Below are positions 9,209-23,196 of a stretch of 64,000 nucleotides of DNA, in pieces (position 1 is the stretch's first letter; each line of letters opens with the position of its first letter). The stretch comes from DALYLB01 sp033763135. GTDB lineage: Bacteria > Acidobacteriota > Blastocatellia > RBC074. The translations under genes were made by a program, and so were the position numbers. The notes beneath the pieces were generated by a model. The model was not told the origin of the DNA. It saw nothing but the letters and a program-made list of their open reading frames with translations, and did no database searches. Where the stretch lies: assembly GCA_033763135.1 (NCBI GenBank), contig JANRKY010000039.1:1-64000 (forward strand), written 5' to 3'.

Positions 9209-10697
9209 CCACTTGTTCTTTCCGTTGGCGAGCCTCGGCGTGTTTCTGCCGCTTGGGCTTGCATTGGTTGTCTGGAAGATGACGAGCGTCGAACAGGCCC
9301 GTCGCTGGACGGCGGGCGCGCTGGCGACGAGTTTTGCCGCCCTGCTGGCCGCGGGGCTCACCGTTGCGCGCGCGCCGGAAGGCCGTTTTACCGAGCCGTT
9401 CTGGCAATGGTTTGCGGTGGACGCGCTGAACGCGGTTCCGTTATCGCTTTTTACCGCGATGGCGCTGGGCGTGGCGGTGCTTGCTCCCAAAGGAAAGCTG
9501 ACGCCGCAGTGGCTGGCCGGATTGTTATGGATGTGCGCGATGACGAACGCGGCCTATGCCGCGAACAATCTGGTCGTGTTTGTGGCCGGCTGGGCCGGCT
9601 CGTTGGCCCCGTTTATATTGACGCAGGCCTTTGCGCGCCCCGCGTCGAGCGGAACCGGCGATCTTGGGACCGCCGGGAGGCGGGCGCTGCCGGCATCGGC
9701 GCAGGTCATGCTGGCCGCAAGCCTGGTCAGTTTGTGCATTGGCGTGGCATTGCTGGTCTTTGCTGCGCGGGGAGCGAGTCTCCATGATGCGTTCGGCCTT
9801 GCGCTCGTCCGGAAGGGCGACAGCTGGTTGTTGTTTGCGGCGTTCGCTTTTCTGATGGCCGCCGTGGTGTTGCGCAAGGGAATCTTCCCGGCGCATTTCT
9901 GGGTCGTGACTTCGTTTGAACGGGGCTCGCTGCTGTTGATGACGTTATTGATGAACGGCCATCTCGGCGCGTTTCTGATTGCGCGCATTGTATTGCCGCT
10001 TCTGCCCGACGTCGCGCATCGCGCCTGGCCGCTCTTCAGCAATTTAGGGCTATTTACGGCCGCGTATGCGGCGTTGCTCGCGCTCGTTGCGCGCAATCCC
10101 CGCCGATTGTTCGCGCTGGTGGCGGTCAGTCAATCGGCCTTTTTACTGACGGGGATGCAGAGTTATACATCGGTCGGCATTGCCGGGGCGCTGGTGCTGT
10201 GGCAGGTGGTCGCGGTTGCCGTCACGATGATGGCGGCGGTGTACGCCGGGCTGGAAGCGCGTCTGGGCGCCGCGCTCGACACGACCGGGTTTCTTGGTCT
10301 GGCTGTCGGCGCGCCGCGGCTGGCGGTCTTTTTCGCCGCCGGCGGGCTGGCGCTGGTGGGTCTGCCGCTCACGCTTGGCTTTCCCGCGGAAGACCTGCTG
10401 CTGCAGGGCACTCTCGCCACCAATCCCTATCTTGGCGTCGTGCTGCCCGTGGTGACGGCGCTGAATGCCTTCAGCGTGGTGCGACTGTTTGCGCGGCTCT
10501 TTCTTGGTCGTCCGGTCCCGGCGGCGCACGACCTGGCCGACGCCCTGCCGCGGGAACGATGGGTGCTGACCGCGGCCCTCCTGTTCTTGTTGCTCGGCGG
10601 ACTCTTTCCAGCCCCGCTGATCCGGCTGCCCGCTCTTGCCGCGGAGCGCATCGTCAACCTGGTCTCCGGATCGGTGGACTCCGCGCCACCGCATTGA
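9201..10697 (+). CDS. Second antiporter-like membrane subunit of the Dab locus
   Basis: A 498-residue membrane protein of the NuoM/NuoN antiporter-like superfamily, about 13-14 hydrophobic segments, overlapping the previous gene by 8 bases and so probably translationally coupled. A lysine is kept in VLRKGIFPAHFW (Lys226). The glutamate that begins the conserved GWE motif of NuoL-type proteins is replaced by Ala132 in AGWAGSLAPF. The protein may therefore be a structural or regulatory partner, or use a different ion path. The cargo cannot be read from sequence. It closes the SulP-CA-DabA-DabB operon, with a strong hairpin 17 bases after its stop. Confidence 0.8.
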   Translation: MPDHLFFPLASLGVFLPLGLALVVWKMTSVEQARRWTAGALATSFAALLAAGLTVARAPEGRFTEPFWQWFAVDALNAVPLSLFTAMALGVAVLAPKGKLTPQWLAGLLWMCAMTNAAYAANNLVVFVAGWAGSLAPFILTQAFARPASSGTGDLGTAGRRALPASAQVMLAASLVSLCIGVALLVFAARGASLHDAFGLALVRKGDSWLLFAAFAFLMAAVVLRKGIFPAHFWVVTSFERGSLLLMTLLMNGHLGAFLIARIVLPLLPDVAHRAWPLFSNLGLFTAAYAALLALVARNPRRLFALVAVSQSAFLLTGMQSYTSVGIAGALVLWQVVAVAVTMMAAVYAGLEARLGAALDTTGFLGLAVGAPRLAVFFAAGGLALVGLPLTLGFPAEDLLLQGTLATNPYLGVVLPVVTALNAFSVVRLFARLFLGRPVPAAHDLADALPRERWVLTAALLFLLLGGLFPAPLIRLPALAAERIVNLVSGSVDSAPPH

Positions 10698-10714
10698 CAG
10701 GCGTCGGAAGACAG

Positions 10715-10750
10715 AACGGCCCCGGGAAATTCGCGTTTCCCGGGGCCGTT
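10715..10750 (+). terminator. Hairpin terminator of the Dab operon
   Basis: A perfect 15-bp stem (AACGGCCCCGGGAAA with its complement) closes a 6-base TTCGCG loop. The T-tract is short, but the stem stability and position directly after the last gene make termination likely. Confidence 0.8.
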
Positions 10751-10987
10751 TCGGTAAGCTGGTCGGATTGACCGCAAGGGCGTCCCTGCGAGTGTCTTCA
10801 CGTCAGCAATGCAGGACGACCTTTAAGTCGCAGCCACCTCACTGTGTCTTATACTCATATGCTCTAGACCACCTCCTTTCTCAGTGTTACCGTGCATCGT
10901 ACCGATGACGTCCCCCCGCGTCAATAAAAATTTCCGGCAGAATTTCATGGGCATCGGGGACGCTCCGTCTCCTCAACAATGGCCCCC

Positions 10988-11031
10988 AAAGAGCGCCTAA
11001 AGAATGTCCAAAGTATGCCCAAAGTTTGGAG
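10988..11031 (+). repeat. Four 11-bp direct repeats before the SirB1-type gene
   Basis: AAAG begins at 10988, 10999, 11010 and 11021, exactly 11 bases apart, within the units AAAGAGCGCCT, AAAGAATGTCC, AAAGTATGCCC and AAAGTTTGGAG. One helical turn of spacing suggests stacked binding sites on one DNA face. The last unit runs into the GGAGG ribosome binding site. The rest of 10751-10987 shows no gene or clear promoter. Confidence 0.6.
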
Positions 11032-11043
11032 GACTGAAGATCT

Positions 11044-11880
11044 ATGACCCGGGAGGAAGCGCGTGCGAGGTTCACGGCGGAGGTGGAGCGGGAAGAGGCG
11101 CGTCTGGAACTGGATCGTGCGGCCTTGCTGATCGCTGCTGAGGAGTATCCGTTTCTGGAGGTGGAAGCGTACATCGGGCGACTCGACGAGATTGCGACGG
11201 CGGCTCGCCGCCACGACCGGCTTGAAGACGAGCCGCAGGCCCGCATTCTCGCGCTGGCCGAATGGCTCTCGTCCGAGATGGCGTTTCGGGGGAACGCGGG
11301 GAATTATTATGACGTGCGCAACAGCTTTCTTCACAAAGTGATCGATCGTCGCGTGGGCATTCCGATTACGCTTTCGGTGGTCCATATCGAGATTGCACGC
11401 CGGCTGGGGCTGGAGTTGCGGGGCGTGGGAATGCCGGGCCACTTCATCGTCAAATGCCGGGACGAGGCGCAGGAGATTCTGCTGGATCCGTTCAATGGCG
11501 GCCGCCGGCTGACGATTGAGGATTGTCGGGAGATGATCGAGCAGATGTATGGGGGATCGATGCCATTTCGCGCGGAGTTTCTGGCCACGGTGACGAAGCG
11601 GCAGATCCTGACGCGAATGCTGCAGAATCTGAAGAGCATCTATTCGAACGCGAAGGACTACGCACGGACGCTGGCCGTCATCGAGCGGGTGCTGCTTCTC
11701 AATCCGGATTTGACGACCGAGATTCGCGACCGGGGACTGGTCAATGTCGGAATGGGACGCTATGCGCAGGCGCGGCACGATCTCGAGACCTATCTGCGCC
11801 GAAATCCGGGCGCCGTCGATGCGACGCAGATTCAGGAACGATTGAACCAACTAAAGCAGAAACAGGCGAGATTGAACTGA
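11044..11880 (+). CDS. SirB1-family transglutaminase-like/TPR protein
   Basis: A 278-residue protein with the SirB1 layout. An N-terminal transglutaminase-like region carries NSFLHKVIDRRVGIPITLSV and RGVGMPGHFIVK, where the His lies at the family's conserved position. A C-terminal part with two TPR-like helical pairs follows (NLKSIYSNAKDYARTLAVIE, then ALILNPDL-type turns). The biochemical role of this family is not established. GGAGG lies 12 bases upstream of the ATG, behind the 11-bp repeats. A 42-bp-arm inverted repeat separates it from the convergent S20 gene. Confidence 0.88.
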   Translation: MTREEARARFTAEVEREEARLELDRAALLIAAEEYPFLEVEAYIGRLDEIATAARRHDRLEDEPQARILALAEWLSSEMAFRGNAGNYYDVRNSFLHKVIDRRVGIPITLSVVHIEIARRLGLELRGVGMPGHFIVKCRDEAQEILLDPFNGGRRLTIEDCREMIEQMYGGSMPFRAEFLATVTKRQILTRMLQNLKSIYSNAKDYARTLAVIERVLLLNPDLTTEIRDRGLVNVGMGRYAQARHDLETYLRRNPGAVDATQIQERLNQLKQKQARLN

Positions 11881-11882
11881 TC

Positions 11883-11988
11883 GTTTGTCGTTCCGGCTTC
11901 GTTTGGCGTTCCGCCTTCAGGCGGTCAGTCTTTGGTCGTGGGCTGGCCGCCTGAAGGCGTAACGCCAAACGAAGCCGGAACGACAAAC
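11883..11988. repeat. 42-bp-arm inverted repeat at a convergent junction
   Basis: The arms 11883-11924 and 11947-11988 pair with a single mismatch around a 22-base spacer. Each arm contains GTTTGGCGTT and CGCCTTCAGGCG, itself a small palindrome. It lies between the convergent SirB1-type and rpsT genes, so it may end transcription from both sides. A 23-bp piece of the same sequence recurs at 58641. Confidence 0.8.
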
Positions 11989-11998
11989 AGAGCCGCGT

Positions 11999-12268
11999 TT
12001 ACTTGGCCTTGAGTTCGTTGACGTGCATGGTCAGGCGAGCTTTGTAGCGGGCGGCGGCGTTGCGGTGCATCACGCCTTTCTGAACCGACTTGTCGATGAC
12101 GGAGACGGTCAGCGGCAGCGCGGTCTGGGCTTCCTGCAGCACGCCGGAATCGATCGCGGCGCGAAGCTTCTTGATGGCCGTGCGGAGGCGGCTCCGGTTG
12201 GTGGTGTTGATGGCGTTGCGTTTCGCGTTCTGGCGATCCCGCTTGATTGCTGACTTATGATTCGGCAT
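11999..12268 (-). CDS. rpsT: 30S ribosomal protein S20
   Basis: An 89-residue, strongly basic protein with the S20 pattern: MPNHKSAIKRDRQNAKRN at the start, then NRSRLRTAIKKL and HRNAAARYKARL. S20 binds 16S rRNA early in small-subunit assembly. Length is normal. It is a single gene with a near-consensus promoter 90 bases upstream and an AG-rich leader segment (AAGAGAGAGAGACGTC) before the ATG. Confidence 0.97.
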   Translation of the reverse strand: MPNHKSAIKRDRQNAKRNAINTTNRSRLRTAIKKLRAAIDSGVLQEAQTALPLTVSVIDKSVQKGVMHRNAAARYKARLTMHVNELKAK

Positions 12269-12358
12269 GACGTCTCTCTCTCTTGATCAAAATCTCAAAG
12301 GCCAACGGCTTGATTGAATGGACACGGGCGGAAATCCACCGAGGTCCACAAAGGGCGG

Positions 12359-12388
12359 AGTATAGGGACCTTGCGCGGGCGCTGTCAA
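12359..12388 (-). promoter_or_regulatory. Consensus promoter of rpsT
   Basis: On the minus strand TTGACA is followed after 18 bases by TATACT, nearly perfect sigma-70 boxes. Transcription would start near 12352, giving a leader of about 84 nt. The 18-base spacer recurs in several other promoter candidates in this window. Confidence 0.8.
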
Positions 12389-12434
12389 GTCCGGGCGGGG
12401 GCTTGTCTTGAAGCCATCGGGGCCCCTAAGATGC

Positions 12435-12938
12435 ATGGGTATGGGGAAAATCCTTTCTTTGAGCGAACTCCAGGCGGAGCGGGCGCGTTTGCGGCGGGCG
12501 GGTCGGCGGGTCGTCTTCACGAACGGTTGTTTCGACATTCTGCATCCGGGCCATGTGCGCTATCTGCAGCAGGCGCGGGAACTGGGAGACGCGCTGATCG
12601 TGGCGCTCAACAGCGACCGCAGCGTGCAGGCGCTGAAAGGGCCGACGCGGCCGATTCTGCGCGAAGGGGAGCGGGCCGAGGTCATGGCCGCGCTCGGGTG
12701 CGTCGAGTATGTGACGATTTTCGATGCGCCGACGCCGCGCGAAGTGATCGCCGCGCTGCTGCCGGATGTGCTGGTCAAGGGCGGCGACTGGGGGATCGAG
12801 AGCATCGTCGGTCGCGAAGAGGTCGAAGCCGCCGGCGGGCGCGTGCTGAGCCTGCCGTTCGTCGACGGCTCCTCGACGACCGATGTGATCGGGAGGATTT
12901 TGGAGCGATTCAATAACGTCGAGGCGGGGCAGGAGTAG
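12435..12938 (+). CDS. rfaE2: RfaE2-type D-glycero-beta-D-manno-heptose 1-phosphate adenylyltransferase
   Basis: About 167 residues forming one cytidylyltransferase-like nucleotidyltransferase domain: TNGCFDILHPGHVRYLQQAR carries the HxGH motif, and DVLVKGGDWG and FVDGSSTTDVI complete the RfaE2 pattern. The enzyme makes ADP-heptose for lipopolysaccharide core. The kinase half found fused in Escherichia coli HldE is absent. The start is uncertain: ATG 12435 or 12441 fits the family, while the frame opens at TTG 12408. No strong ribosome binding site is seen. Mfd begins five bases after the stop. Confidence 0.88.
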   Translation: MGMGKILSLSELQAERARLRRAGRRVVFTNGCFDILHPGHVRYLQQARELGDALIVALNSDRSVQALKGPTRPILREGERAEVMAALGCVEYVTIFDAPTPREVIAALLPDVLVKGGDWGIESIVGREEVEAAGGRVLSLPFVDGSSTTDVIGRILERFNNVEAGQE

Positions 12939-12943
12939 GAGAG

Positions 12944-16627
<3,684 letters not shown>

Positions 16628-16655
16628 GGGAGCAGGGCGCCGCGTCCCGGTTCCG

Positions 16656-18188
16656 TCACCTCGCCTTCGGCCGGACGCAGGAGAAATTCTCCGCCTTGCG
16701 GGGATCGCCGCTGCCCTTGTAGGTCGCCACTTCGGGATAGGCGCAATGCGGGCGCGTCATGACGGTTGCGGCATTCACCACGCGCGATCCGTTCAGCGCC
16801 CCGGGCGCGACGCCCTTTTCGACCCACGCAACCAACGGCGTGAACCAATCGGCATCGTCGCAGCCGACGCCGCCTCTGCAATGGAACATGCCCGGAACGA
16901 GATAGAGTTTGTAAAACTCCTTCGTCTGTTTTTCGCCCATCTTCTTCAGCACCGACTCATAGTATTCCACCGACATGAGCGGATTGACCAAGGCGTCGGC
17001 CCAGCCGTGATAGTGAATGATCTTTCCGCCCCGTTTTTTGATCTTTTTCAGGTCGGGGTTCGTCGCGTCGATCATCTTGGAGATGTCCGCGAGCCTGGCG
17101 GGGTCGGTGTCGAAATTGAATGTCTTGTAGCTCCAGTCGGCTCCCATCGGCGGCCGGATCATGAATCGCATGAAGGTTTCGCCATAGGCCAGCCCGCCGC
17201 CCGGCTCCGCCCCGATGCTTCCGATCCAGGCGCTGCGGCCGCCGGGCGGCGCAATCTCCGCGCCGACGGGCTGACCGGGATAGAGCAGCTTGCCGGCCGA
17301 CGTTCGAACGCCGCCATAGACCTTTTTCAAGCCCGCGATCTGGCCCAACGTGAAGCAGTCTTTGCCGTCGGCGTCTCCCGCGCATTTCGGCAGATCGGCC
17401 GCCGGATCAAAACCGCAGCGGCGCGGATCGGCAATCAAACCGTCTTTCACGCCGTCGACCTCGTCGCATTTTCTGTAAATTGCGGCGGCCAGCAGCGGGA
17501 GCTTTTCAACCGCGATGCGGCCCGGTTCGCTGGTGACGGCCTGCGCGTTCCAGATGCCGCGCAGTTGTTCATGCGAAATCTTCAATACCGGCGCGCCGAT
17601 GACATATCCATCAAAGTCCTCGGGATAACGCTGCGCTTCCATCAGCCCCTGCCGCCCGCCGGTCGAACAACCGACCCAATAGGAATACCTGGGCGCACTG
17701 CCGTAATATGCGGCGATGATCTGTTTGGCGAGCACGGCGGTGTTGTGAACGGCGAGATAGGCGTAATCGAGCACCTTGCGATCGGCGTGCGGATTGTTGG
17801 GGCCGGGATTGGCGAAGGTCGCGAGCGGCTCTTTCGCCGCATCATGGCCGGTGTCGGTCGAAGCCGTCGCATAGCCTTTCTGCAAACCGATGTTCATCGG
17901 GCCGTGGCTGATTGATCCGGCATAGCCGCCGCCGCCGACCAAATAAAATCGGTTGTTCCAGTTGACCGGCAGCTTGACGGCGAATCTTGCTTCGGGGGCG
18001 ATCACGCCACGCACGTCGCAATGCTCCGGGGCCTGCGGCGATGCCCGAACCATGACGGCCGATTCGATCCGGATCTCCGCGCCAAACGATTTTGACGCAA
18101 GCGCCGAGCAGGCGGCATTTTGCGCCGGCGCGGACGCCGCGCTCAACACAACGAGCGAAACGCCGAGTATGGCAAAACGAATGTTCAT
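16656..18188 (-). CDS. Tannase/feruloyl-esterase family alpha/beta-hydrolase, exported
   Basis: About 510 residues. The first 22 form a signal peptide (MNIRFAILGVSLVVLSAAS, cut near APAQ). The family's CS-D-HC arrangement is visible: Cys174-Ser175 in WVGCSTGGRQG, the aspartate in HGWADALVNP, and His-Cys in PGMFHCRGG. Enzymes of this family split esters of gallic or hydroxycinnamic acids from tannins or plant polysaccharides; the actual substrate is not readable. The start at 18188 is chosen over an in-frame codon 24 bases upstream because GGAGAAGACC directly precedes it and the signal peptide then begins normally. No linked transporter or pathway gene is seen. Confidence 0.9.
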   Translation of the reverse strand: MNIRFAILGVSLVVLSAASAPAQNAACSALASKSFGAEIRIESAVMVRASPQAPEHCDVRGVIAPEARFAVKLPVNWNNRFYLVGGGGYAGSISHGPMNIGLQKGYATASTDTGHDAAKEPLATFANPGPNNPHADRKVLDYAYLAVHNTAVLAKQIIAAYYGSAPRYSYWVGCSTGGRQGLMEAQRYPEDFDGYVIGAPVLKISHEQLRGIWNAQAVTSEPGRIAVEKLPLLAAAIYRKCDEVDGVKDGLIADPRRCGFDPAADLPKCAGDADGKDCFTLGQIAGLKKVYGGVRTSAGKLLYPGQPVGAEIAPPGGRSAWIGSIGAEPGGGLAYGETFMRFMIRPPMGADWSYKTFNFDTDPARLADISKMIDATNPDLKKIKKRGGKIIHYHGWADALVNPLMSVEYYESVLKKMGEKQTKEFYKLYLVPGMFHCRGGVGCDDADWFTPLVAWVEKGVAPGALNGSRVVNAATVMTRPHCAYPEVATYKGSGDPRKAENFSCVRPKAR

Positions 18189-18236
18189 GGTCTTCTCCTC
18201 GACTGGCCGCAAAAGGAGTCGATCGCGGCCGCGCGA

Positions 18237-18431
18237 TTACAATCGGTCGTCCGGCGGGTACCGCGTGCCGATTTCAAGGCTGGCGATCACTTCAATCCGA
18301 ATCTTGTCTCTGTTGCAGGCTCTCGATATCTTTGCAACGAGGGCCCTTGTCCTTTCGTCGCCGGGAAGTTCTGGCGCGCAACGTGAGACGGCAATCACCG
18401 TTTCAGGACAAGAACCACATGACTTTATCAC
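18237..18431 (-). CDS. Possible 64-aa third ORF coupled to ptuB
   Basis: A GTG at 18431 overlaps the ptuB stop as GTGA, the classic arrangement for translational coupling. The 64 codons end at TAA 18237. The product is charged with four cysteines (KSCGSCPE near the start, SRACNRDKIRIEV later) and no membrane segment. I recognise no family. Evidence for coding is the coupling overlap and plausible codon choice. Against it are the absence of a ribosome binding site and the short length. Confidence 0.4.
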   Translation of the reverse strand: MIKSCGSCPETVIAVSRCAPELPGDERTRALVAKISRACNRDKIRIEVIASLEIGTRYPPDDRL

Positions 18432-19066
18432 GCCCGTTTAAGGCGCCTGCGCAGCCAATACACGACAACCTGGCAATAGGGCTTTAAGTCTTTATCGTCT
18501 GCTTGCCCTGTCCATTCAAATAGCCACTTCTCAAGAATCTCCCTGCTCCAACTGCCCTGTCTTTTTATTGCGTCGAGAAAACCATCGAGGGCCGCTTTGC
18601 GGTGATTCTTGAGCCAGCGGGCGTTGTTCAAGTTGAGCACGTGATTGAGTTCCTCATCAAAAATCGGATCAGTCGAGCGGATTGTGCCGTCAGGATCGTA
18701 ATGGATGTGAACTTCAACATTATGCAACGCATCCGCAGGGTTTCTTGAAAGATCAGAATTGCCTTTGTACGTATCGCAGTGTTGTACCTTGTTGGGGGAG
18801 CCTTCGCCGCCATTGCAGGCGCCCAGCAGATTTTGATATGTCAATTGGTGATCTGGAAATCGAGACTGGCTCCTCCAATGCTCGATCTTCATCGAGCCCT
18901 CATCGGGGCGAATCCTTCCCATGCAATAACAGCAGATGCCTCGCTGTTCCCGTGCCAGGGATTCGCGAAGGTCGCCTTTTCCGGGGTAGTTGTCGTAATC
19001 CGCGGATTTTTGGGTGCGATGTTCTGTCAGACTGAACGGCTCCGCCCCTTTTGCAATGTTTCTCAC
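18428..19066 (-). CDS. ptuB: PtuB-like HNH endonuclease of a Septu anti-phage system
   Basis: A 212-residue protein of the TIGR02646/PtuB type. The HNH core is visible: a CxxC-like cluster CCYC at 45-48, His63 in KIEHWRSQS, Asn79 in LTYQNLLGACNGG, and a second HC pair at 96-97. In Septu systems the HNH protein is the nuclease effector that works with the ATPase PtuA against phage. Its start overlaps the ptuA stop by four bases (ATGA), so the two are translationally coupled. Base composition is lower in GC than the flanking housekeeping genes, consistent with acquisition by transfer. Confidence 0.87.
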   Translation of the reverse strand: MRNIAKGAEPFSLTEHRTQKSADYDNYPGKGDLRESLAREQRGICCYCMGRIRPDEGSMKIEHWRSQSRFPDHQLTYQNLLGACNGGEGSPNKVQHCDTYKGNSDLSRNPADALHNVEVHIHYDPDGTIRSTDPIFDEELNHVLNLNNARWLKNHRKAALDGFLDAIKRQGSWSREILEKWLFEWTGQADDKDLKPYCQVVVYWLRRRLKRA

Positions 19067-20352
19067 GAATGCTGCTCCATGAAAGCCATCAACGTACGCC
19101 CCCGGGTGATGTCCGGATCGTTCTCCCCTAGTTCGTCCGCGGCCTGTTGCAAGGTAGCGCGCGCGCCATCGAAGTCATCTTCGCCAACTTGCCGGGCGAA
19201 TTTCGTCAACAACTTGTCCATCGATTCGGCCCTCGGTCTTGTGCCCATGATTTCTTCCAGGATGCGGCTGGAGTCGACCCCGAAGGAATGGCCGGGCGAA
19301 TAGGCCATCTCATCCGTGATGATGCGAATCTGTTCCCTGGGCAATTCACCGATGATCTGCGGGGAATGGGTTGTGCATACAAACTGAATGGAGGGAAAGG
19401 TTCGCTTCAAGTCCGCAGCGACGCGTCGTTGCCAACTGGGATGGAGGTGCAAATCCAACTCATCAATGAGGACGACGCCGGGCGTTTTTCGCAGTACGCG
19501 AGGCAATGGGGCATCTTCCGGGCCGAGTTCATCGGATGGCAATAGGTGAGCATTTAGCGTCACAGCTTTGACGGCGATATCCGCGACCATGGCAAGCAGC
19601 ATGCGTTGTCCATCGCTCAGGTTCCTGAGCGGCTGCGCCTGGCCGGCAATCGAACAAATCAAGTCCGCCTGATCGATATCAAACCACAAATCATCGGCCT
19701 CTGGCAGGCATCCAAAAACCGCTCGCCGCACCACTTCATAGCCAGGGCGTTTTCGGCCGCCGCTGGCGCCCGCCGCAGCCATCTCACGGTAAAACCAGCG
19801 TCGAAGCTCGTCATAATCCATCCGTTCGTTGAGCCAATGTCTGTAAGCATCATCGCGGCGCTCTATGTCCAGCGAGACATTTATGTTATTCGGCTTATCA
19901 GGGGAGAGCGCGGCGCGAGTCACGCCGTAAAAGGCAATGACCGGCCACTCGTAAGGCAGGGGCAGGCGATCGCCATTACGAAGTTGATCGATTGCCGTGC
20001 GCGCCTCATCCTTCAAGAGCCATTGGGCGCCTGTGTCGAATATTCGCTCCCACTCAAGTCCATTTTGAGAGCCGATTTGCCCCCAGGCTTTCACGCTCAC
20101 GGGTAAATGTTCATGAAACTGGACTCGATCCGCGACTTTTTTCGGAACTAATCGCACATCTTTCGATGTGATATCTTTGATCTGGGATCTGCCCCAGCTT
20201 ATCCACAAACTAACGCCTACCGCCAGTGCGTCAAGAATACTCGTTTTACCCGATCCATTTCCCCCAACGAGCAGGGTGAATTGCGGATGCAAATCGAGAG
20301 TGAACGCCTCGAATTTTTTAAAGTTTTTGAGTGCGAGCCGGTCGATTCGCAT
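19063..20352 (-). CDS. ptuA: PtuA-like AAA/ABC-type ATPase of a Septu anti-phage system
   Basis: A 429-residue ATPase of the SMC/ABC-like class. Walker A GGNGSGKT lies at 30-37, the signature LSDGQ at 245-249, Walker B VVLIDELD at 293-300 with the following HLHPSWQ, and the H-loop TTHS at 327-330. No transmembrane part is present. Together with the HNH gene overlapping its 3' end it forms the two-gene Septu layout. The start MRIDRLALKNF at 20352 follows GGGGGCAAT. An alternative ATG at 20406 lies two bases after the MOSC stop and would add 18 residues. The frame continues further upstream only as a shadow of the MOSC gene. Confidence 0.85.
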   Translation of the reverse strand: MRIDRLALKNFKKFEAFTLDLHPQFTLLVGGNGSGKTSILDALAVGVSLWISWGRSQIKDITSKDVRLVPKKVADRVQFHEHLPVSVKAWGQIGSQNGLEWERIFDTGAQWLLKDEARTAIDQLRNGDRLPLPYEWPVIAFYGVTRAALSPDKPNNINVSLDIERRDDAYRHWLNERMDYDELRRWFYREMAAAGASGGRKRPGYEVVRRAVFGCLPEADDLWFDIDQADLICSIAGQAQPLRNLSDGQRMLLAMVADIAVKAVTLNAHLLPSDELGPEDAPLPRVLRKTPGVVLIDELDLHLHPSWQRRVAADLKRTFPSIQFVCTTHSPQIIGELPREQIRIITDEMAYSPGHSFGVDSSRILEEIMGTRPRAESMDKLLTKFARQVGEDDFDGARATLQQAADELGENDPDITRGRTLMAFMEQHS

Positions 20353-20408
20353 ATTGCCCCCAAATTCAATGCTTTTTTCGCGATGATCGATGTTGACGCA
20401 TCGCATGC

Positions 20409-20885
20409 TTACATCTTCTCGAACCCCAGCGTCAACTGGCGCTCGTCCGGGATGACGCGGACTTCGTCGCCGGGGCGGACCGGGCCGCCGACGAGGATGC
20501 GGGCGAGCAGGCCGCAGCGGCCATAGAGGTGTTTGGGCAGGCGATGGTCGATGCGGGTGATCGAGCGGCAGGGCGTGCGCCGCTCGACGATTTCGAGGGT
20601 CGCCTCGCCGATCCGGAGCTGCGTCCCGGGCGCGAGGCGGTCGAGGTCGATTCGTTCGGTGAAGAGATTGGCGGAGAGCTGTTCGGGCGCGAGGGCGAAG
20701 CCCTCTTCCCGCAGACGCGCGAGCGTCTCGGCGGCGAAGAGGCTGACCTGTCGTCGCGGATCGCGGCCGGCGTGGCTGTCTCCGCGCAGACCGTGATCCG
20801 CCACGAGCTCGGCGGAGTTCACGGCCGCCTTGCCGTCGCCTTTTTTGGCGCCGATATGGATGCTGATCAGTCTTCCGCTTGCCAT
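20409..20885 (-). CDS. MOSC-domain protein
   Basis: A 158-residue protein consisting of one MOSC domain, the sulfur-carrier fold found at the end of molybdenum cofactor sulfurases. LRGDSHAGRDPRRQVSLF, the conserved Cys in VERRTPCRSITRID and GRCGLLARILVGG are characteristic. Stand-alone MOSC proteins such as YiiM deliver sulfur or reduce hydroxylamino compounds; which applies here is unknown. It starts 12 bases after the E1 gene ends and stops next to the Septu ATPase, so the defence pair appears inserted behind it in the same transcription direction. Confidence 0.9.
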   Translation of the reverse strand: MASGRLISIHIGAKKGDGKAAVNSAELVADHGLRGDSHAGRDPRRQVSLFAAETLARLREEGFALAPEQLSANLFTERIDLDRLAPGTQLRIGEATLEIVERRTPCRSITRIDHRLPKHLYGRCGLLARILVGGPVRPGDEVRVIPDERQLTLGFEKM

Positions 20886-20897
20886 AATCTGGAAGAA

Positions 20898-23015
<2,118 letters not shown>

Positions 23016-23196
23016 TCTTCCGATCTCTCCTTAGCCGCGCAACGGTAGCAGGGATGCTTTGCTTCTTGTGTGGTTGTGCCGTCTCCAGTGCCAGTCGATA
23101 GCGCAGTCTATACAACCACGGGCGCGTTGTGCAAGCCGTCGTTTGTATGAGAACATTCGGCTCCCGAAAGTGACCGAGCGAGAATGGAGACCCGAA

